DNA from: Scalesia atractyloides | Lineage: Eukaryota > Streptophyta > Magnoliopsida > Asterales > Asteraceae | Assembly: GCA_947069175.1 (NCBI GenBank) | Contig: CAMTDV010000030.1 | Coordinates: 96,248,411 to 96,312,410, forward strand | DNA length: 64,000 nt | Direction of reading: 5' to 3' | In this document: positions 48,201-59,593 of the stretch, one piece after another | How positions within the stretch are numbered: the first letter of the stretch is position 1 | Layout of the letters: each line of letters begins with the position of its first letter | The notes under the pieces: generated by a model | What the model was told of the DNA's origin: nothing | Database searches by the model: none | What the model saw: the letters and a program-made list of their open reading frames with translations, nothing else | Program-made: the position numbers and the translations under genes

Positions 48201-48543
48201 TCCCGGTGGCATAACGAACTTTGCGATCCTCAGGACAATCGCAGTTTAAGAAAACATTTTCCATCTCCTCGAACCAACGCTGGAGAGCAGTGACTCCCTC
48301 AGTCCCTTCGAATTTTGGGGGATCGCAAGACTTAAAATGTTTGTAGGTGCATTTGCTGGTAGGAGGGTCGTTGATGATCTGGTCCTGTTGTTGAGGAGGG
48401 TTAGTAGGATTTGCAGCAAGAGCTTGTTGTACTTGTACTACGATGTCAGGTAATATCGTGGCCATTTGGTTGGCGATATGAGTGGCCAATCGTTCCTGAG
48501 ACTTTTCCGATTTCCTACTCCTTCGATGCGATCTATACGACAT
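45229..48543 (-). CDS. Inner element gag-protease-RT-RNaseH polyprotein
   Basis: A 1104-codon open frame starting MSYRSHRRSRK. The gag capsid-like domain covers about residues 70-250. Zinc-binding motifs lie at about 311-340 (CNRC..., then CTSCGRAGHIVQHC) and 393-406 (CFNCGDPSHFRNSC). The protease DTG is near 465, the RT active site FIDD near 800, RNaseH from about 940 and its TDH motif later. It ends 9 codons after the point where the outer element has one more base and reads on into integrase. So this frame is intact except for loss of the integrase fusion. The leader and primer-binding site are upstream at 48544-49352. Confidence 0.92.
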   Translation of the reverse strand: MSYRSHRRSRKSEKSQERLATHIANQMATILPDIVVQVQQALAANPTNPPQQQDQIINDPPTSKCTYKHFKSCDPPKFEGTEGVTALQRWFEEMENVFLNCDCPEDRKVRYATGRLLGVALTWWNTEKGKRGTEDAMALTWEELREIMTRRFCPRSEIKKLEDEFHALKQKDGDHTTYNKRFLELNQMVPNLFTPTYRLIEHYIRGLPSKIQDSVLSVSPVTLEAAMVLATELTENRIRNGKFKEEKKKTPAEGQTSNHHTPSSKFANKRKRNNRNFAVTHTNTPVPAAPITQATLPPAPYKRPYTGPLPKCNRCQYHHSPDYPCQYCTSCGRAGHIVQHCRAPQRTNRHQPITQTHQQFMGQAQQQQPFPPTQHLAQTYYQPNYPMGQPMRACFNCGDPSHFRNSCPRLVNIIHAQAQANPVNQANQAPPPARGRAFNINANQARADGNVVNGTFLINGRYASMLFDTGADRSFVSLEFEPILSKNRDKLAESITVEVADGKPVSLDSILRNCTLTLNDHDFSVDLIPMKLGSFDIIVGMDWLSQHNAEVVCREKFIRIPLSNGQTLRIIGETSAKGLNLMSCLQAQKYLRKNYVAFLAHIIKKGTAEKKLEDIPVVKDFPQVFPDDISGLPPIRDVEFRIDLIPGATPVAKSPYRLAPSEMQELASQLQELTDKGFIRPSSSPWGAPVLFVKKKDGSFRMCIDYRELNKLTIKNRYPLPRIDDLLDQLQGASCFSKIDLRSGYHQLRVHEEDVPKTAFRTRYGHYEFMVMPFGLTNAPAVFMDLMNRVCKPYLDRFVIVFIDDILIYSKSKADHERHLRLVLALLEKEQLYAKFSKCEFWLKEVQFLGHVVNDKGIHVDPSKIKAVQEWQAPRTPTEVRSFLGLAGYYRRFISNFSRIAVPLTALTHKGKPFVWGPKQEEAFQTLKRKLCDAPILTLPEGCDDFVVYCDASGQGLGCVLMQRGKVIAYASRQLKTHEKNYTTHDLELGAVVFALKIWRHYLYGTKCEIYTDHKSLQHIFNQKELNMRQRRWVELLNDYDCEIKYHPGKANVVADALSRKGYANSIHLLCSQIITNIKDQIREAQHVSITEENVQKEMPVEPS

Positions 48544-49352
48544 CTACAGGATCATAAAATGAGAAGATTGTGAGTTTATGGTATCTTTTAGGTGTCATGT
48601 GTCTTTAAAAAATGAAATTAACATAAATATCAATAATGCAACTACATCCGAAGGATGTCTTGGGTTCGCTCATGTTGGGCCTCAAATGTCCCCCATACCT
48701 TCACCTATATAGTCATGTGGGCCCCCATGGCTATTGGTTTGGTAGGATTCACATTAGTATTGGCAATTTAACACTCGCATCCCCCGAATGCTAACCACAA
48801 AATATGTTCATGAGATGTTTGGTCGGAACGTGTCCAGGTGTAGACACAATGACAACTCAAAGTGGGATTAGCTCTCACGACGTTTGGTATAGCATGCTTT
48901 GGCCTAATAGGTATTTCGTACTCTCATCGTTGGTCCCCAGGTAGGCAAACTGGTCCTTTATTTTGGATTTATACGAATGCCAGCCTAGACAGGACGTTCC
49001 GACTACCGGTACTAGTACCCTTCCAGTTACTACATGCCCGTCATGAGAACTCACTTTGATGAGATTTGAAAACACGAAAATCGTTGTAAAATCAATCATG
49101 ATGTGGTGTGTGCTTGCATGGATGTGATATATTATGATCATATGATTTCATGATAGGCATTACTTGATAATACATACTTATGAACATGCTTGAACAATAT
49201 CAAATGTAACATTTTAACATAAACATATAAACATCATGAAATTTGGCATATAACACACAAAATTCTTATAAGTTTCTAATCGACTATAGTATAGGCTCTA
49301 AGGGTCTAATAACCTATCCTATATCCCTATAGTCATGGCTCTGATACCAATC
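48544..49352 (-). other. Inner element 5' leader with tRNA-Met primer-binding site
   Basis: The untranslated stretch between gag and the 5' LTR. GCTCTGATACCA at 49338-49349 is the 3' end sequence of plant initiator tRNA-Met, so its complement is the primer-binding site, 3 bp from the LTR. The short frames here are not supported as genes. Confidence 0.85.
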
Positions 49353-52125
49353 TGTCACACCCCGACCCGCAGCGGAAATAAGAGTCGGGGCATAATTGGG
49401 TTATCACCAAAGCACATGACATTTACTATTATGTTTCATAATTAAATGAGGTCAAAGTTACATTTCTCAAACATTCAAACATGTTCATTCATTACAAAGG
49501 AAAATAACCAAACATAATGTTCCAAATACTAAATCGTTTTATTTCTTCTAATCCAGGTCCTACGTGTTCCTAGCTGCTGCTGGTTCACCTGTATCATGTG
49601 TAAAATGGGAGGTTTTTGGGTCAACATAAGTTGGCGAGTGAACCTTATAGATAAACATTTAATAATGATTTTCTGGTTAGTTTATCAATAAAATATTGTG
49701 CATAATCATAAAAGAGCATATGTATGAAATCAAACAATGGCAACATTAGTTACAATTATAACATACATTAACAATCGATAACATTCATGAACATACCAAC
49801 ATCATATTAACATAAATGAACTGTGAGATCAAGGCTCAATCAAGCGGAGCCGATCGTATTGCATGAACTGAAAATGTAAACTGAACTGTGCGCTCAAGGC
49901 TCAATCAAACGGAGCCGAGCGTATTGCATGAACTGGAAATGTAAATTGAACTGTGCACTCAAGGCTCAATCAAACGGAGCCGAGCGTATTGCATGTATTG
50001 AAATGAGAATAAATGACCGATCAAGGCTCAATCAAACGGAGCCGATCGTGCGGGCACGCCCTGATCAACCGCATAATAAAATGGGGATCAAACTCAACCT
50101 CGAGGGATGGGAAGCTACGGCCTCAGCAATTGCATGTACTGAAATAATAATTTGCAAATAATAATAACTACTTATCAGCAACAACTAACACACATGTCAT
50201 GATATGATATATGCACAATAACTTAGTTATAGTAAGTAAATGAACAAGACACATGATACACCCCAAAAATGTGATAAAAACGGGGAATTTGAAGGGTTCA
50301 CTCACATTGGGTGCGTTGGATTTAAATTGGTGAGATGCGCACGATTTAGACGAAGAGAGTTAACGAGGAATCACTGACCTAAATAATAATGGAAAAAAAA
50401 TATATTAAATGGATGGATTTTATTAAAGATTTTTAATGGGATTTTTAGATATATTTTTGTGAGTTTATGGCTATTTTCTATCCTTAAAAATGTTATTTTT
50501 AAGTATTTTTAATTGATTTTTAATTTAAATAAAACAAATAATTATTTAAAAAAAAATAATATTTTTTTACTGTTTGACCGTTGACCGTTGACCGTTGACC
50601 GGTTCGGTCAGCGGTAATTCTTGCGCCGAGCGGGATTCGAACCGGTGACCTTCCGTTCACGCGCACGTAGCTCTACCAACTGAGCTACGTGACTAACCCA
50701 TTAGAAATCTAGTTTTAATTATATTTATACACTTATTCGAATTTACCGAAAATTCCTTTATTTTACAAAAACGTTTTATTCTCATTGAACCGGTGTTTGT
50801 GACGGGACTCGATCGCGTGACGTGCAGTTTGTTTTGCACACAGTCCACCGCTGGACTGTGTGTCTAACCCGGTTATATTCTTGAATTATATTATACTTAA
50901 CAATTACTCGATCTAACCCGGTTAATTTTATGAATAAAAAGGAATGTTATTACGCAGTGTGTGTGTAGTAAGGATCGAACTCGAGACTCGTATATAAACT
51001 TTGCACACAGTCCACCGCTGGACTGTGTGTCTACCGTTATATCCGGTTTTATTTATTCTTATCCCGTTTTAGATTCGTCTTCTTCTTAGATTACCGGTTT
51101 TTTACTCAGACAACTGATTCATGGTTCTACTACTTAAATATCATGCCTACTAGTTTGAATAAACAAACCGAACAGTTTGGGGAAAAGAGATACCGGACAG
51201 GTCGTCTTCTTCAGGAAGTCCGGCGAGATCAGGTAACTCTGTTTTTGAACCTCCGACTGAGAGAGTCTAACAACAGAATTAAAGAATTAGATTTGAAATT
51301 GAACCAGAGTACATGGATTATTAGCACGATTGAATGTGTTTACCGTCAACTAGCGTGGTTCCGGCAAATTCCAGAATTTCTCCGGCGAAACCAGAAATCC
51401 AGCAAAGTCTTCTGTGACTGACTTTGAGTGACGGAATAATGTTAGTAGTGTCCTAACGATAGATTGAAACAGCAAGAGAGGAAATTCTTACTGGTTTATG
51501 TTAAACACGGTTTTCCGGCGAGAATTGCAGAGAATTCCGGCGACAGTTTCCTTGTGCTCAAAAGACTTGAAAACGCGACGAAAAGGGATTGGAGTGTATT
51601 TGAGACAGTTCTGAATCGTATAAATGATTGGAATCAGAATTATTTGAAGCTTGAATGTCTTTCGGTTTCAAAAACCCAAAACTCGAAGTTCATTCAATCT
51701 GAACTTTAATTAGAAACCGATATTCATCGGTTATAAGTTAACTAAGCGAAACAAAACTGATTTGGCGGTTCGGCTTACCGATTTCCGTTATTCAGATATC
51801 ATTAACCGTTAATCCAAGTTTGCGTATAAAATTTAATTGTTTTCATAATACTAACAGAAAACAATTGGTGGCGGAGTGGTTTGGAGACGGAAAGATAAAT
51901 CGTTGGAGGCAGTTGACCCGGGTTCGAGTCCGGTCAGCTCCAACTATTTTTTATTTATTTTCTTTTAACTTTTTATCAAATATAATTTTTATAGTTTAGT
52001 TTATATATTAATTATGTAACGTTTAAACTCAAAATACTCATAAATACTTAATGTCATTTCATAACTTGGTATTTGATTACAAAACGGAGCGGGTTTTGGA
52101 AACCCGATTTTTTACAAATGTTACA
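49353..52125 (-). repeat. Inner element right LTR (5' LTR)
   Basis: 2773 bp, matching 35956-38722. It has four hairpin units at about 49826-50052. tRNA-like modules lie at about 50622-50700, 50795-50870 and 50965-51036 (minus), with the opposite module at about 51864-51944. The TTGACC cluster (50573-50602) has three units. A run of small gaps separates it from the partner LTR at 51031-51095. Confidence 0.9.
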
Positions 52126-52130
52126 TACAT

Positions 52131-53063
52131 TTTGGTAACGGGCCAGTGTAGGGTCTTCTGTATGGTGCGGGTGAACGAGTGACTTGAGTAATGGGTGCAG
52201 CAGGAATAGGGGTGTTGGTTTGGGTAACTGCAAAATTTCTGGTGTTACGCTTCCTCTTGTTAGCAAACTTAGAGGAAGGAATGGGGTGGTTTGAAGTTTG
52301 TCCCTCAACAGGGGCTTTCTTCTTTTTCTTCTTTGAACTTCCCGTTGCGAATTCGGTTTTCGGTCAGTTCAGTTGCTAACTCCATAGCAGCTTCAAGTGT
52401 TACTGGTGAAACGCTGAGAACTGAATCTTGGATTTTCGAGGGAAGTCCTCGAATATAATGCTCGATCAGACGATAGGTTGGGGTGAATAGATTTGGAACC
52501 ATTTGGTTCAACTCCAAGAACCTCTTGTTGTAGGTAGTGTGATCACCCTCCTTTTGCTTTAGAGCATGAAATTCATCCTCCAACTTCTTAATTTCACTTC
52601 TAGGACAGAAACGCCTAGTCATGATTTCCCTTAACTCCTCCCAAGTCAAGGCCATCGCATCTTCAGTTCCTCTCTTCCCTTTCTCAGTATTCCACCAAGT
52701 GAGAGCTACTCCAAATAGTCTCCCGGTGGCGTATCGAACCTTGCGATCCTCAGGACAATCGCAGTTTAGAAAGGTGTTTTCCATCTCCTCGAACCAATGT
52801 AGGAGAGCAATGACACCCTCGGTCACTTCAAATTTAGGAGGATCACAGGACTTAAAATGTTTGTAAGAGCACTTGCTGGTAGGAAGGTTGTCGATGTTCT
52901 GGTCCTGTTGTTGGGGAGGGTTAGTAGGATTTGTAGTAAGGGCTTGTTGTACTTGGACCACAATGTCAGGAAGTATCGTGGCCATTTGTTTCGCGATCTG
53001 AGTGGCCAAACGTTCCTGAGACCTTCCCGATCTTTTACCCCTTCGTTGCTGTCTAGACGACAT
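52131..53063 (-). pseudogene. Outer element gag N-terminal part
   Basis: Starts MSSRQQRRGKRSGRSQERLA and carries the gag capsid-like domain (CDPPKFEVTEG..., FCPRSEIKKLEDEF), closely similar to the inner gag. One extra base near 52320-52330 shifts the frame, so the 252-codon frame ends at 52305. The gag sequence continues out of frame to the inner element's insertion point at 52131 and resumes at 35950. Confidence 0.85.
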
Positions 53064-53872
53064 CTACAGGATCATACAATGAGAAGATTGTGAGTTTATG
53101 ATGTCTTTTTAGGTGTCATGTGTCTTTAAGAAAATGAAAATAACATAAATATTAATAATGCAACTACATCCATAGGATGTCTTGGGTTCGCTCATGTTGG
53201 GCCTCAAATGTTCCCTATACCTTCACCTACATAGTCATGTGGGCCCCCATGGCTATTGGCTTGGTAGGATTCACATTAGTATTGGCAATTTAACACTCGC
53301 ATCCCCCGAATGCAAACCACAAAATATATTCATGAGATGTTTGGTCGGAACGTGTCCAGGTGTAGACACAATGGCAACTCAAAGTGGGGTTAGCTCACAC
53401 GACGTTTGGTATAGCATGCTTTGGCCTAATAGGTACTTCGTACTCTCATCGTTAGTCCCCAGGTAGGCAAACTGGTCCTTTATTTTGGATTTATACGAAT
53501 GCCAGCCTAGACAGGACGTTCCGACTACCGGTACTGGTACCCTTCCAGTTACTACATGCCCGTCATGAGAACTCACTTTGATGAGATTTGAAAACACGAA
53601 AATCATTGTAAAAGCAATCATGAAGTGGTGTGTGCTTTCATGGATGTGATATGTTATGAGTATACGATTCATGATAGGCATTATATGATAATACATACTT
53701 ATGAACATGCTTGCACAATATTAAATGTAACATTTAACATAAAACATATAACATCATGAAATTTGGCATGTAACACACAAAAATCTTATAAGTTTCTAAT
53801 CGACTATAGTATAGGCTCTAAGGGTCTAATAACCTATCCTATATCCCTATAGTCATGGCTCTGATACCAATC
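53064..53872 (-). other. Outer element 5' leader with tRNA-Met primer-binding site
   Basis: The leader between gag and the 5' LTR. GCTCTGATACCA at 53858-53869 marks the initiator tRNA-Met primer-binding site, 3 bp from the LTR. It is closely similar to the inner leader at 48544-49352. Confidence 0.85.
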
Positions 53873-56540
53873 TGTCACACCCCGACCCGCAGCGGAATAA
53901 GAGTCGGGGCATAATTGGGTTATCACCAAAGCTCATGACATTTACTAATATGTTTCATATTTAATAAGGTCAAAGTTACATTTCCAAAAATCCAAACATG
54001 TTCATTCAATACAAGGAAAATAAGCCAAGCATAACAATCCCAACACTAAATCGTTTTATTCTTCTAGTCCAAGTCCTACGTGTTCCTAGCTGCTGCTGCT
54101 TCACCTGTATCATGTGTAAAATGGGGTTTTTTTGGGTCAACATAAGTTGGCGAGTGAACCTTATTAGATAAACATTTATTAATAAATTAATTGTTAGTTT
54201 ATCAATGAAAATTTGTGCATAATCATAGATGAGCAAATGTAAATTATCAAGCAATGGCAAATAGCAGTCACAACTATAACATACAATAACACATGTCAGC
54301 ATACATGAACATACCAACATCATACTGTAAATAACGTAAATGAAACTGTGCGATCAAGGCTCAATCAAACGGAGCCGATCGTATTGCATGTACTGAAAAT
54401 GAAAATGTCTGTGCGATCAAGGCTCAATCAAACGGAGCCGATCGTATGTGGGCACGCCAGGTTCAACCTCATAATGAAATGGAGAACATGCTCAACGCTC
54501 ATAATGTAATGGGGAGCGGCGGCCTATGAAATTGCATGTACTGAATAATAAATTGCATCCAATAATAACTACTTAACAGCAACAAACTGAATACACGTGT
54601 TCATGATATGATGAATGCACAATGGTTTAGTTATAATATATATATACAAAGACACATGATACACCCCAAAACGTGATTAAAACGGGGAATTTGTAAGATT
54701 CACTCACATTGGGTGCGTTGGATTGGAGATGGTGAGATGCGCACGAATTAGATGAGCGGAGCAACGAGAAATACTAACCTAAATATAACGGAAAAATATA
54801 TTAAACGAGTGGATTTTATTAAGGATTTTAATGAAATTTTTAGATATATTTTTGTGAGTTTATGGCTATTTTCTATCTTTAAAAATGTTATTTTTAAGTA
54901 TTTTTAATTGATTTTTAAATTAAATTAAATAAATAAAAATATAAAAAAAATTATTTTTTTTAGCGTTGACCGTTGACCGTTGACTTGTTGACCGGTTCGG
55001 TCAATGACATGGTTTGCACTGGGTGAGGCTCGAACCGGTGACCTCCCGTACGCGTGCACGCAGCTCTACCAACTGAGCTACGTGTCTAACCCGAAATAAT
55101 CTTGTTTTTATTTATTCTTATACACTTATTCAGTTAATCCGAAATTCTCTTTAATTTCAAAAACATTTTAATTCAACGGACCAGTGCAAGTGACGGGTTT
55201 CGAACGCGCGACGTATGGTTTATGTTGCACACAGTCCACCGCTGGACTGTGTGTCTAACCTGGTTATTATCTCGGTTTTTATTATACTTAACAACTAACT
55301 TGGTTATCCCGATTTAGTTTTTAAACAAAAAGGCCTTTTATTATACAAGGAGTGCGTATAGCAGGAATCGAACTCGGGACGTGCGTTTGTGTTTTGCACA
55401 CAGTCCACCGCTGGACTGTGTGTCTAACCCGTTTATAATTCCGATTTTAATTAATCTTATGTCATCTTTGAACTCGTCTTCTTCATTACAAACACAGACA
55501 TCAATCAAAACAACTGATACGCGATTAATTTAGTTAATGAACATGATGACCAATTTGAATGCATTGAACCGAAAAGTTTGGGGAAGAAAATACCGAATAG
55601 ATCGTCTTCTTCAGAGGATCCGGCGAAGTTCGTCGGCTCTGTTTTTGGAACCTTCGGCTGTGAGAATCAATTAACAGGTTTAAGGGATTAGATGTGAAAT
55701 TGAACTAATGAGTATTGATTATCAGCACGTTGGAATGAGCATACCGGTAATCAACGAGTTTCCGACAATTCCAGAAGTTTTCTGGCGAAAACAGAAAGTC
55801 CAGTAACGTCGTCTGTGGTTGATTATGAGCGATGGGTTAATGTTAGTAAGGTTCTAACAATTGATTGAAACAGTAAAGTAGAAGTATTTTACCGGTTTGA
55901 GTTGAATACGGTTTTCCGGCGACTTTTGCAGAAAATTCCGGCGAGCTGATTTAGGCGTTCTGATGGTCTGAAAATGCGACAAAAATGAAATGGAGTATTG
56001 GTATGATATCTCTGAGTCGCGAGAGTGGTCTGAAGTTGAAGAATTCTGGACTTGGTGATTTTTCGGTTTTAAAAACCGATAATGATGAGGTTTTAAGTTT
56101 AATCAATTCCTATTTGATTAGAAACCGTCGGTGCATCGGTTATAAACTGAATGTGTGAATAAACAACGAATTGACGATTGGTTTGCCGATTACCATTTCT
56201 CAGATAGCGCAATCGGTTTTAACTGGGTTTGTGTATAAATTTCGTTTGTGTTTCTAGAGTTAGCAGAAAACACAATGTGGCGGAGTGGTCTTGTGAGTGA
56301 GTGTTAAGTTGCTGAAATGTGTCTTGGCTGACCTGGGTTCGAGTCCCGGCAGCATTAAAATTTTTTTATTTATTTTATTTTAACTTTTTATCAAATGTAA
56401 TTTTTGTAGTTTAGTTTATTTATTTATTATGTATTGTTTTAAATCAAAATAATCATAAATATTCGACGTAACTTTTATAACTTGATATTCGATTACAAAA
56501 CGGAGCGGGTTTTGAAAACCCGATTTTTACAAATGTTACA
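53873..56540 (-). repeat. Outer element 5' LTR
   Basis: 2668 bp, the partner of 29523-32180. Same modules: three minus-strand tRNA-like units at about 55013-55092, 55183-55262 and 55352-55432, one plus-strand unit at about 56273-56355, and two hairpin units (54348-54445). The TTGACC cluster has one more unit than its partner. Confidence 0.9.
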
Positions 56541-57087
56541 GTTTCCATGAAACATGCATCATCTACAGCCGTTGATCCGAGATCTTCGAAGATCTGTTTG
56601 CAGAGTTTTTTCTCACTCGAGAACAGTATTCTTATGCACGCTTTTGCAGCTACAATCCACTTACCGATTTTAGCATTCAACGCCTCCCATTCGAGTCGTT
56701 GAATATCGCCTATGCTGAGTTTCTCTACACCGAACTTCTTGAAGCTTCCGTCAACTACAGACTTCCGTACGCTTCCGTACACCTGAATGCATTCTCTGTA
56801 GTAACCGGCAGCTATCATACGTTCAGCGATGCAACGGAGATCTGCAATGCTTTCTGGCGGTAACAGACCTTGTTCGCGAATGCTGTTCATAGATCTACAG
56901 CTGGCGAACGTTACACTCCGTTCCTTACGATCTGTAAACGAAGCGGAACTGATTCTGGAAATGAAGTCTTCTCTTTTTGTGTTGTTGATATCGTTTTTCT
57001 CCGGTGAATCGCTCCGGCAACTGCTGGTTCTCGGAGTGAAAGAGATCGATTCGTTGCTCGGTTCGGTTTCGAGAGGAGTTGAATTTT
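56541..57087 (-). pseudogene. EXO70: EXO70 exocyst subunit, N-proximal part, truncated at both ends
   Basis: The open frame runs from the junction near 57087 to the retrotransposon target site, about 180 codons. It contains FISRISSASFTDRKERSVTF, MNSIREQGLLPPESIADLRC and a YYRECIQVYGSVRKSVVDGS block typical of the middle of EXO70. The ATG at 56890 is internal, because the frame stays open upstream of it. At 57088 the sequence changes to CACTA-end DNA, so perhaps 90-100 N-terminal residues and the promoter are missing. The usual family length is about 600-650 aa. The remaining 344 codons are at 28491-29522. Confidence 0.85.
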
Positions 57088-58841
57088 TTTTAAAACAACC
57101 ATAAACCTATTTTAAAACACCCATAAGATGCGGTTGTAGAGAAGAACTGCATCTTTTGAAAACACTCATAGCATCTTTTGATCAATTATGTACTAGTGCA
57201 TGAACATGTTTATTTCCTTAATGAACAAACACGAACAAGAAATCTCGTTCGATAAGCGTTGATAAACCGTTCGTGGACATGTTCGTTCCTTAATGGCCTT
57301 GTTCGTGTCCGTTCATTCGTTTACAGCCCTAATCACAAGTTAACATAAGTAATTAAGTTTTACCCTTGGTTAAGTGGTTAGTCACTTATGCACGTTATTA
57401 GAAGGGTGAGTGTTAAACGTCCACCACCGAATATTGTGTTTCTTTGATATAAGACTAGATATTTTTTGCTTTATATATTTCCATTTTTAGCTGATGGCAA
57501 CTAGTTAACGTTAGTTTACTTGATTTTCTTGGACTGGTTTCAATTCAAATCAAGATGTATATCAGATATTTAATTGTTTTTTATTTTTTGTGTCTTGAAT
57601 TGGTTGTTTAAACCAATATAATCAATAATTTAAAATGTGATTTCTTAACTCATCTTAGAATTAAGTTTCCAAATTTTTATTAACTTTAGTGTAACACCAA
57701 GTTGAATAAATTATTTGAATAGCTTAATATTGATCCATATTTGTTTCATCTTGGATAACTTAGGTTAAGACTTAAATAATTATTCTAATAGCTTGTTACT
57801 AGAACTTTGGTTAATTTTGGTGAGCTGACCCGGTTGAATAAATTCCTATGATCGAAACATGGCGACATTGTTAACAAATACGGGCCCGCTATGTGATTTT
57901 GCAAATTATAAGGCTCCATATGGTGTGGTATAAAGCCGCTATAGGCTTTATCACGTCACCTTAGCGTCATGTAGGCGACAACTCAGTAGAGGGTTTTATT
58001 GTTAACTACCATGGAGTGAGATAAAACTCAATAAAGCCACTATCATTGTTACTCAATCATTATGTTTATTTTAATTTAGATGCATTTTGAATTTATAAAC
58101 ATTATAAAATAAAAAATTCATCCAATTTATAAACTAGATTTGCATTAAAACTTATCAAATTTATAAACCTATTACCCACTTATTTCATTTATAAACCCAT
58201 TTTAAATGGCCCATTTATAAGCTTATTAGCCCATCCTAGTTAAAAAAAATCTCTTTAAACCTATCCACACTACGTGCGTGCGTACGCACACACACAAACA
58301 AAACAGTCCCACTCTCCTTCTCTAGCCGTTTTCCTGATCAACAAAAACAAAGTGTGGTGGAGATGATAGTGGTTGGCGGGTAAACGGATAGTGATGGGGT
58401 GGGACCCCCCCCTCTTCTCTTCTTGCGCCCACTAAGGGCTTGAGGACCACACCATAGTGTCCCTCTTTGACGCAGGCAAGATGGTGTAAAGGGCACTTTT
58501 AATCCGAGCTGCATGAGGGCTAGCCCACACCGTCCAGCCTAAAAATTTAATTTTATCTAACTCTTTATATTTATATTAGTGAAAACATTATTCATATTAA
58601 AATAGTCATTTCTTAAATTGATAGAAATGGGTTGTATTTGTGGAAAAAGGCAAAATGATATGAATAGTATATTGAGAAAACAATAATTGAACCATCAGCT
58701 TCTAAATTGATTTGATTAATTCAGTTAGGTTTTTACTGTTACATTTTAGTTTTCTGTTCACCTTTATGATGACCATCGTGTAGGCAGAGAAACAACCAAT
58801 GTAAGGTAAGGAAGCCGACATTTGTTACAGAGGGCTATAAC

Positions 58842-59175
58842 TAGAGGTGTACAAATCGTTTTTTTTTCAATAACCGGTTTTGATTTTTAACCTAACCGGT
58901 TTTTTTCATCCAAATAAAAAAAACCGGTTTCGGTTACCAACCGGTTTTTCAAACCCAAAAGAGTAACCGGTGTAACCAGTTTGGATCGGTTTTTAACCGG
59001 TTTAATCGAAAAAAAACCAGTTTTTTACCGGTTAAAACCGGTTTCAGTTTTAAAACCGGTTTCAAAGCTCAAGATCCCTAACCGGTCTACAACCGCCGGT
59101 TTGGTTCGGTTCTAAACCGGTTTCGGTTTTTTTCCCGGTTTCAGTTCTAAAACCGTTTTTTTTTGTACACCTCTA
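58842..59175. mobile_element. Duplicate copy of the ACCGGTTT hAT MITE
   Basis: Same element and same target site duplication GCTATAAC as 13107-13459, with one internal ACCGGTTT unit lost. Confidence 0.85.
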
Positions 59176-59593
59176 GCTATAACATGAGTTACGAGGGGCC
59201 GGCAGTGGGTTGGAAACAGTGTTGTAGTAATCACTTGTCGGACAGTGGGGTGGAGACTAGCAATTAATAGGGATAAATCAGCAATTAATCGGCGCCTAGT
59301 TGGGATTTTTACAACCATGTTAGAATGGGTGTAAAAGAACGGAGATGCGCCTAACATACATGTAGATGGAGCCATATAGTTTAGGTTGGAATGAGTGTAG
59401 AAAACACGGATTTAAATCATTAACATAAACTATTATTATTATTCAAAGAACAAATTTGAATACAACCCAACCAGGCCAACAAATCTTATTGATACAAAAG
59501 ATGAATATAGATACAAAAGAAGCCTTAGCTGTGAGACGTAGCTCAAGGTCCCTAAGTCGTTTGAATGAGAAATCGAAGTTCCTGAAGTCGTTG

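Larger units (their letters stand above)
35956..52125 (-). mobile_element. Inner Ty3/gypsy retrotransposon with internal tandem duplication
   Basis: It is inserted in the gag region of the outer element, with the exact 5-bp duplication TACAT at 35951-35955 and 52126-52130. It is of the same family and orientation. The order on the plus strand is LTR (35956-38722), pol and part of gag (38723-42190), truncated LTR (42191-43836), complete pol-gag and leader (43837-49352), LTR (49353-52125). The extra block is a 5.1-kb tandem duplication. The two outer LTRs are nearly identical apart from a few substitutions, one 14-bp copy-number change and a cluster of small gaps, so this insertion is younger than the outer one. 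Confidence 0.9.
29523..56540 (-). mobile_element. Outer Ty3/gypsy (chromovirus-like) retrotransposon inserted in EXO70
   Basis: It is bounded by LTRs 29523-32180 and 53873-56540 and by the exact 5-bp duplication GTTTC (29518-29522 and 56541-56545). It reads on the minus strand: gag at right, pol at left. A primer-binding site complementary to initiator tRNA-Met lies just inside the right LTR, and a purine-rich tract just inside the left LTR. The domain order PR-RT-RNaseH-INT and the C-terminal chromodomain-like block place it in the chromovirus branch, probably Tekay-like. Coding is broken by at least two frameshifts and one stop, and by the inner element. By eye the two LTRs differ at roughly 17-20 positions, so the insertion is fairly recent. 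Confidence 0.9.

Noticed and set aside
53182..53708. Short frames in the retrotransposon leader (also 48862-49141)
   Set aside because: They lie between the primer-binding site and the gag start, differ between elements and have no recognisable product.
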